NCBI GenBank assembly: GCA_963666465.1
Contig: OY762824.1
Span: 2,108,001-2,172,000, forward strand
Direction: 5' to 3'
Length of the DNA: 64,000 nt
DNA from: VXYL01 sp963666465
GTDB taxonomy: Bacteria > Pseudomonadota > Gammaproteobacteria > Pseudomonadales > Azotimanducaceae
In this document: positions 60,954 to 64,000 of the stretch, piece after piece
How positions within the stretch are numbered: the stretch's first letter is position 1
Layout of the letters: each line of letters opens with the position of its first letter
Notes under the pieces: model-generated
The model's database searches: none
The model's input: the letters and a program-made list of their open reading frames with translations, nothing else
What the model was told of the DNA's origin: nothing
Program-made: the position numbers and the translations under genes

Positions 60954-62801
60954 ATGACCGATACCGCAGGCCCTGCCTGGGACCTCTCCACCGAATACGC
61001 CGCTCCCGACGATCCGGCCATCGACGCCGATCTGGCCGAGCTCGACCGGCTGCTCGCCGAGGTGGAAGAGTGCAACGAGCCGCTTTCCCTGGCGGTTGCC
61101 GGGACCTTCGACGTGGACGCCGCCGCCCGAACCGAGAGCATCGCCGCTGCCCAGGACGTCTATCTCCTGGACGAGAAGGCATCCCGCCTGCTCCGCGATC
61201 CGGATGTGTATGCGGAGTGCCGCCTTTCCGTGAACGGCCGCGACGCTGCCGCCCTGGCGCTGCAGGGCCGGCTGCAGTCCCTGCACGTGCGTTACCTCGA
61301 AGCGATGGAGCCGCTGTCGCAGTTCCTCGATCTCGCGCCGCAAGACTGGGTGGACGAATACCTCGCAGACGAGCGCGTGCGCGCCTCCGAATTCGCCGTG
61401 CGGCACTCCCGCAAGCGCCGCCACGAAACCCTCCCCTTGCGCGAGGAGAGCATCGTCAACGCGCTCTCCCAGGACGGCATCCACGCTTGGGGTCGCCTCT
61501 ACGACCAACTCTCCGGCGCGATTCGCTGCCAGGTGCGTGGCGAGGGCAACGAACCGGAGGAAGTGGGGCTCGCCGAAGCCGCCTCGCGAATGCAATCCGC
61601 CGACGACGCCATCCGCGAAGACGCTTGGCGAGCCATCAACCGCGGTTGGGACGAACATGTCGAGTCCGCCGCCGCAGCCATCAATGCCATCGCCGGCTGG
61701 CGGCTCGAAATGTGCCGCCGCCGCTCGTCCGACCGCGCCGTTCACTACCTCGACGCCCCGGTGCATGCCAATCGCATCGAACGCAAGACCCTGGACACGC
61801 TCATGGACGTGGCGTGGGAGGCCAACGCCCTCGGTCGCCGGGCCGCCCGCGCCATGGCCCGCGCCTACGGCAAGACCCACATCGCCCCCTGGGACCAACG
61901 CGCCCCCGCCCCGGCACTGTCCGGCTCTCCCGAAGCCATTCGCTTCCTTGAAGCGACGGAGCTTGTTGCCGGCGCCTACGGCAGCGTCAACCCAGAGATG
62001 GGTGACTTCGTGCGCATGATGGTGAACAACCGCTGGATCGAAGCCACCCAAGGCGCCAACAAGCGCCCCGGCGCCTACTGCACCTCGTTCGCGAAATCGC
62101 GCACGCCCCGGGTGTACATGACGTACGCCGGTTCCATGACCGACGTGACCATCCTCGCCCACGAACTAGGCCACGGCTTCCACCACTGGGCGATGCGCGA
62201 CCTGCCGGACTCCCAGCGCCACTACGGCATGTCCGTGGCAGAGACCGCCAGCACCTTCGGCGAAACCGTCGTCCGCGACGCTCTCATGCAACGCGCCGAA
62301 TCCCCGGCCGCCGAGCTCGCCGTCGCCTGGGAGGAAGTGGCCGCCACCACCGCCTTCCTCCTCAACATCCCCACCCGCTTCGAGTTCGAGACCCGCTTCT
62401 ACGACGCCCGCGCCGAACGCCCGCTGCTCCCGGACGAACTGAAGGAACTCATGCGCGAAGCCTGGCTCAAGTGGCATGGCGATGCCCTGGCGGAGCCGGA
62501 TCCGCTGTTCTGGGCCAACAAGCTCCACTTCTACATATCCGGCCTCAGCTTCTACAACTTCCCGTATCTGTTCGGCTACCTCTTCAGCCTGGGCGTCTAT
62601 GCCCGCCGCCAACAGTTCGGCACCAGCTTCTTCGAACGCTACAAGGCCCTCCTGGCCGACACAGGCCGAATGACCGCCGAAGAACTAGCCAGGCAGCACC
62701 TCGACGCAGACCTGACGGCCCCCGACTTCTGGCGCGACACCGTGGCCGCCCTGGAACCAAGAGTGGAGAACTTCGAGCGCTTGGTGGCCGAGTGCGTCTA
62801 G
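60954..62801 (+). CDS. pepF: Oligoendopeptidase F (M3 family metallopeptidase)
   Basis: A 615-residue zinc metallopeptidase that degrades oligopeptides. It begins with the N-terminal PepF domain (AGPAWDLSTEYAAPDDPAID) and has the M3 active site HELGHGFHHW, zinc ligands at H403 and H407, with the third Glu in YGMSVAETASTFGET. The C-terminal KLHFYISGLSFYNFPYLFGY and FSLGVYARRQQFG are typical of the PepF group. The ATG at 60954 is the only start that fits; a longer open frame to 58692 is antisense artefact. Its TAG stop abuts a truncated family B element. Confidence 0.92.
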   Translation: MTDTAGPAWDLSTEYAAPDDPAIDADLAELDRLLAEVEECNEPLSLAVAGTFDVDAAARTESIAAAQDVYLLDEKASRLLRDPDVYAECRLSVNGRDAAALALQGRLQSLHVRYLEAMEPLSQFLDLAPQDWVDEYLADERVRASEFAVRHSRKRRHETLPLREESIVNALSQDGIHAWGRLYDQLSGAIRCQVRGEGNEPEEVGLAEAASRMQSADDAIREDAWRAINRGWDEHVESAAAAINAIAGWRLEMCRRRSSDRAVHYLDAPVHANRIERKTLDTLMDVAWEANALGRRAARAMARAYGKTHIAPWDQRAPAPALSGSPEAIRFLEATELVAGAYGSVNPEMGDFVRMMVNNRWIEATQGANKRPGAYCTSFAKSRTPRVYMTYAGSMTDVTILAHELGHGFHHWAMRDLPDSQRHYGMSVAETASTFGETVVRDALMQRAESPAAELAVAWEEVAATTAFLLNIPTRFEFETRFYDARAERPLLPDELKELMREAWLKWHGDALAEPDPLFWANKLHFYISGLSFYNFPYLFGYLFSLGVYARRQQFGTSFFERYKALLADTGRMTAEELARQHLDADLTAPDFWRDTVAALEPRVENFERLVAECV

Positions 62802-62890
62802 GACTTCGGACGGCGCAGGCTGGCCGAATGCCGACAGGGTGACAGGAGGCTTGGGCTGGGGCAGGAAGCGGTGCCGAAAGGCAACGGTTC
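62802..62890. repeat. Family B element, copy 7, 5'-truncated
   Basis: It starts at GGACTTCGGACGG directly after the pepF TAG stop and lacks the first 10 bases (CAGCCTGTCG). The 3' end is diverged (GCAACGGTTCCCGACAGGGC). The CTA flank is present at 62799-62801. Confidence 0.75.
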
Positions 62891-62947
62891 CCGACAGGGC
62901 AGGTTGCCTTGCCCTAGAAAGGCATTGGCCGCTCGCAAGGCCGTCTC

Positions 62948-64000
62948 TCATCCCTGGACCGCCGCGAGCGCTCTGGCGATGGGTTCCCGCCACCGCCCCG
63001 GAGTCACCTCGCCGATGGTCAGTTCGTCGCAGCCGGTGAAGCGGGCATAGTCCCGCACCTCGGCGGCCAGTGCCGGCGGGAAATCGTCGGACAGGTCCCT
63101 CTCCGCACTCTCCTGCATGAAGAGCGCCTTGACCTCGAAGCGCCGCTCCCGCCGGTGCGCCTTGGCATCGAGCCTGGCCACGAATTGGTCGCCGAACACC
63201 ACCGGCAGCACATAGTAGCCATATTGCCGCTTCGCCTCCGGCACGTAGCATTCGATGGTGTATTCGAAGCCGAACACATCCGCGCAGCGCTGGCGCTGGA
63301 TCACGGTGTTGTCGAACGGCGAAAGCAGGCGAACCCGAGCCGGCGGTGGCGCGAGGGCACGGTCGAATGTGCCGGGAAGCGCGAACAGCGCGTCTCGCCC
63401 TGGCCCCGGCCGCTTCTCCAGTTCTCCTTCCGCTGCGCGCTCGGCCGCCCGTTCCCGCACCACCCTGCGCAGCCGGCCATCGCGGCAGAGGTAGGCCATC
63501 GTCCGAGTGGTCGCAAAGCCGTGGGCGCGCAGCGACACGTCAATCGCATGATCGGCGTATTCCTCGGCGGAAGGCTCGCTCGTGTCCACATCCGCCGGCA
63601 GGAAGCGCTCGGTGAGTTCGTAGCGCTTCTGGAACCCCTGTCGTTCGACGCTGGTGAGCACCCCTTCCATGAAGAGCTCTTCGAGAGCACGCTTGGCCGG
63701 CTTCCAGTCCCACCAACCCTTGCGGCTGTCGCGGGGGTCGTCGAAGTCGCGGGCGAACAGCGGGCCTTCCTCGCGGATTCGCTGCAGCACCCGCCCGCGC
63801 AGCTTGCCGTCGCTGCGGCGCACCCACATCTCGCCGCCGGCAATCGCCCGCATCATGGGCAGCACGAAGCGGAAGTCGCGCATGGGGATGTAGGCGGCTG
63901 CATGCCGCCAGTATTCGAAGACTCTTCGCCGCTTGACGAGGCGGTTCAGCATGTCCTCCTCGTAGCGCGCCACCCGATTCCACAGCACGTGGTGATGCGC
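62948..64000 (-). CDS. YcaQ-like winged-helix protein (DNA glycosylase AlkX/YcaQ type), runs off right edge
   Basis: A leftward gene open to the right edge. Residues in the window: HHHVLWNRVARYEEDMLNRL, FEYWRHAAAYIPMRDFRFVL, RELTERFLP-like YELTERFLPADVD, LLSPFDNTVIQRQR, ECYVPEAKRQYGYYVLPVVF and GDQFVARLDAKAHR. These match the YcaQ/winged-helix HTH_42 family. In E. coli YcaQ unhooks interstrand DNA cross-links. The N-terminal part is outside the window, so about 350 residues of a normally 400-residue protein are seen. It is convergent with pepF across family B. Confidence 0.85.
   Translation of the reverse strand, partial: AHHHVLWNRVARYEEDMLNRLVKRRRVFEYWRHAAAYIPMRDFRFVLPMMRAIAGGEMWVRRSDGKLRGRVLQRIREEGPLFARDFDDPRDSRKGWWDWKPAKRALEELFMEGVLTSVERQGFQKRYELTERFLPADVDTSEPSAEEYADHAIDVSLRAHGFATTRTMAYLCRDGRLRRVVRERAAERAAEGELEKRPGPGRDALFALPGTFDRALAPPPARVRLLSPFDNTVIQRQRCADVFGFEYTIECYVPEAKRQYGYYVLPVVFGDQFVARLDAKAHRRERRFEVKALFMQESAERDLSDDFPPALAAEVRDYARFTGCDELTIGEVTPGRWREPIARALAAVQG

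Overview
The window is high-GC DNA from a proteobacterium, most likely a gammaproteobacterium. The basis is gene content and arrangement: a divergent rne/rluC pair, nfuA, mpl, a class I aroF/G/H-type DAHP synthase with an upstream leader peptide, isocitrate lyase, RfbC/RfbD, RND pumps, and a tRNA-Leu gene with encoded CCA. The species cannot be named from the sequence. Housekeeping genes are interspersed with an unusually dense set of small repeats and nonautonomous mobile elements.

Layout. 1-4660: the start of uvrA (leftward, running off the edge), a three-gene ABC-2 exporter operon and a nucleotidyltransferase. 4696-10447: a tandem repeat, then a four-gene block (coiled-coil protein, P-loop-less ATPase paralogue, intact BrxD/DUF2791-like ATPase, SNF2 helicase) that looks like a defence system and matches no complete system I can name. 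10486-16528: nested MITEs, the aromatic DAHP synthase with a Tyr-Trp-Phe-Phe leader peptide and terminator, nfuA, a tandem array of a 90-bp repeat, an enoyl-CoA hydratase, a frameshifted DUF2961 protein and tRNA-Leu(UAG). 16679-25368: two exported proteins, bcp, SDR and hydroxyacid dehydrogenases, an alpha/beta hydrolase, and a thiolase/DUF35 pair. 25508-35015: a thioredoxin-like protein, an mmcQ/yjbR gene split by repeats, an RND pump with its adaptor, and rne. 35526-45592: rluC, an outer-membrane pseudogene, aceA, integrase and transposase remnants, and a second RND pump. 46034-52632: PhyH, Smr, a PLP enzyme, an acyl-CoA dehydrogenase, a methyltransferase remnant, and rfbD/rfbC. 52828-57507: an RNA-ligase pseudogene dissected by repeats, a tcuA-like flavoprotein, a Uma2 protein and nested elements. 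57625-64000: a beta-decarboxylating dehydrogenase, mpl and a membrane protein in one operon, oligoendopeptidase F, and a YcaQ-like protein running off the edge.

The repeats give the window its character. Family A is a 90-bp unit that contains two palindromes and is open in one frame for 30 codons. It sits in frame in uvrA, in mmcQ/yjbR and at the RND C-terminus, and it interrupts the RNA ligase. Family B is a 108-bp hairpin element flanked by CTAR/CTGR tetranucleotides, often exactly at TAG stop codons. Family C is a MITE with GGTAGTGTCTCAC ends and 8-bp target duplications. B is found inside C at one locus and C inside B at another, so both have been active. Families E, G, H and F are further short elements or hairpins.

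Most assignments are by recognition of motifs and family-typical sequence; no database search was run.
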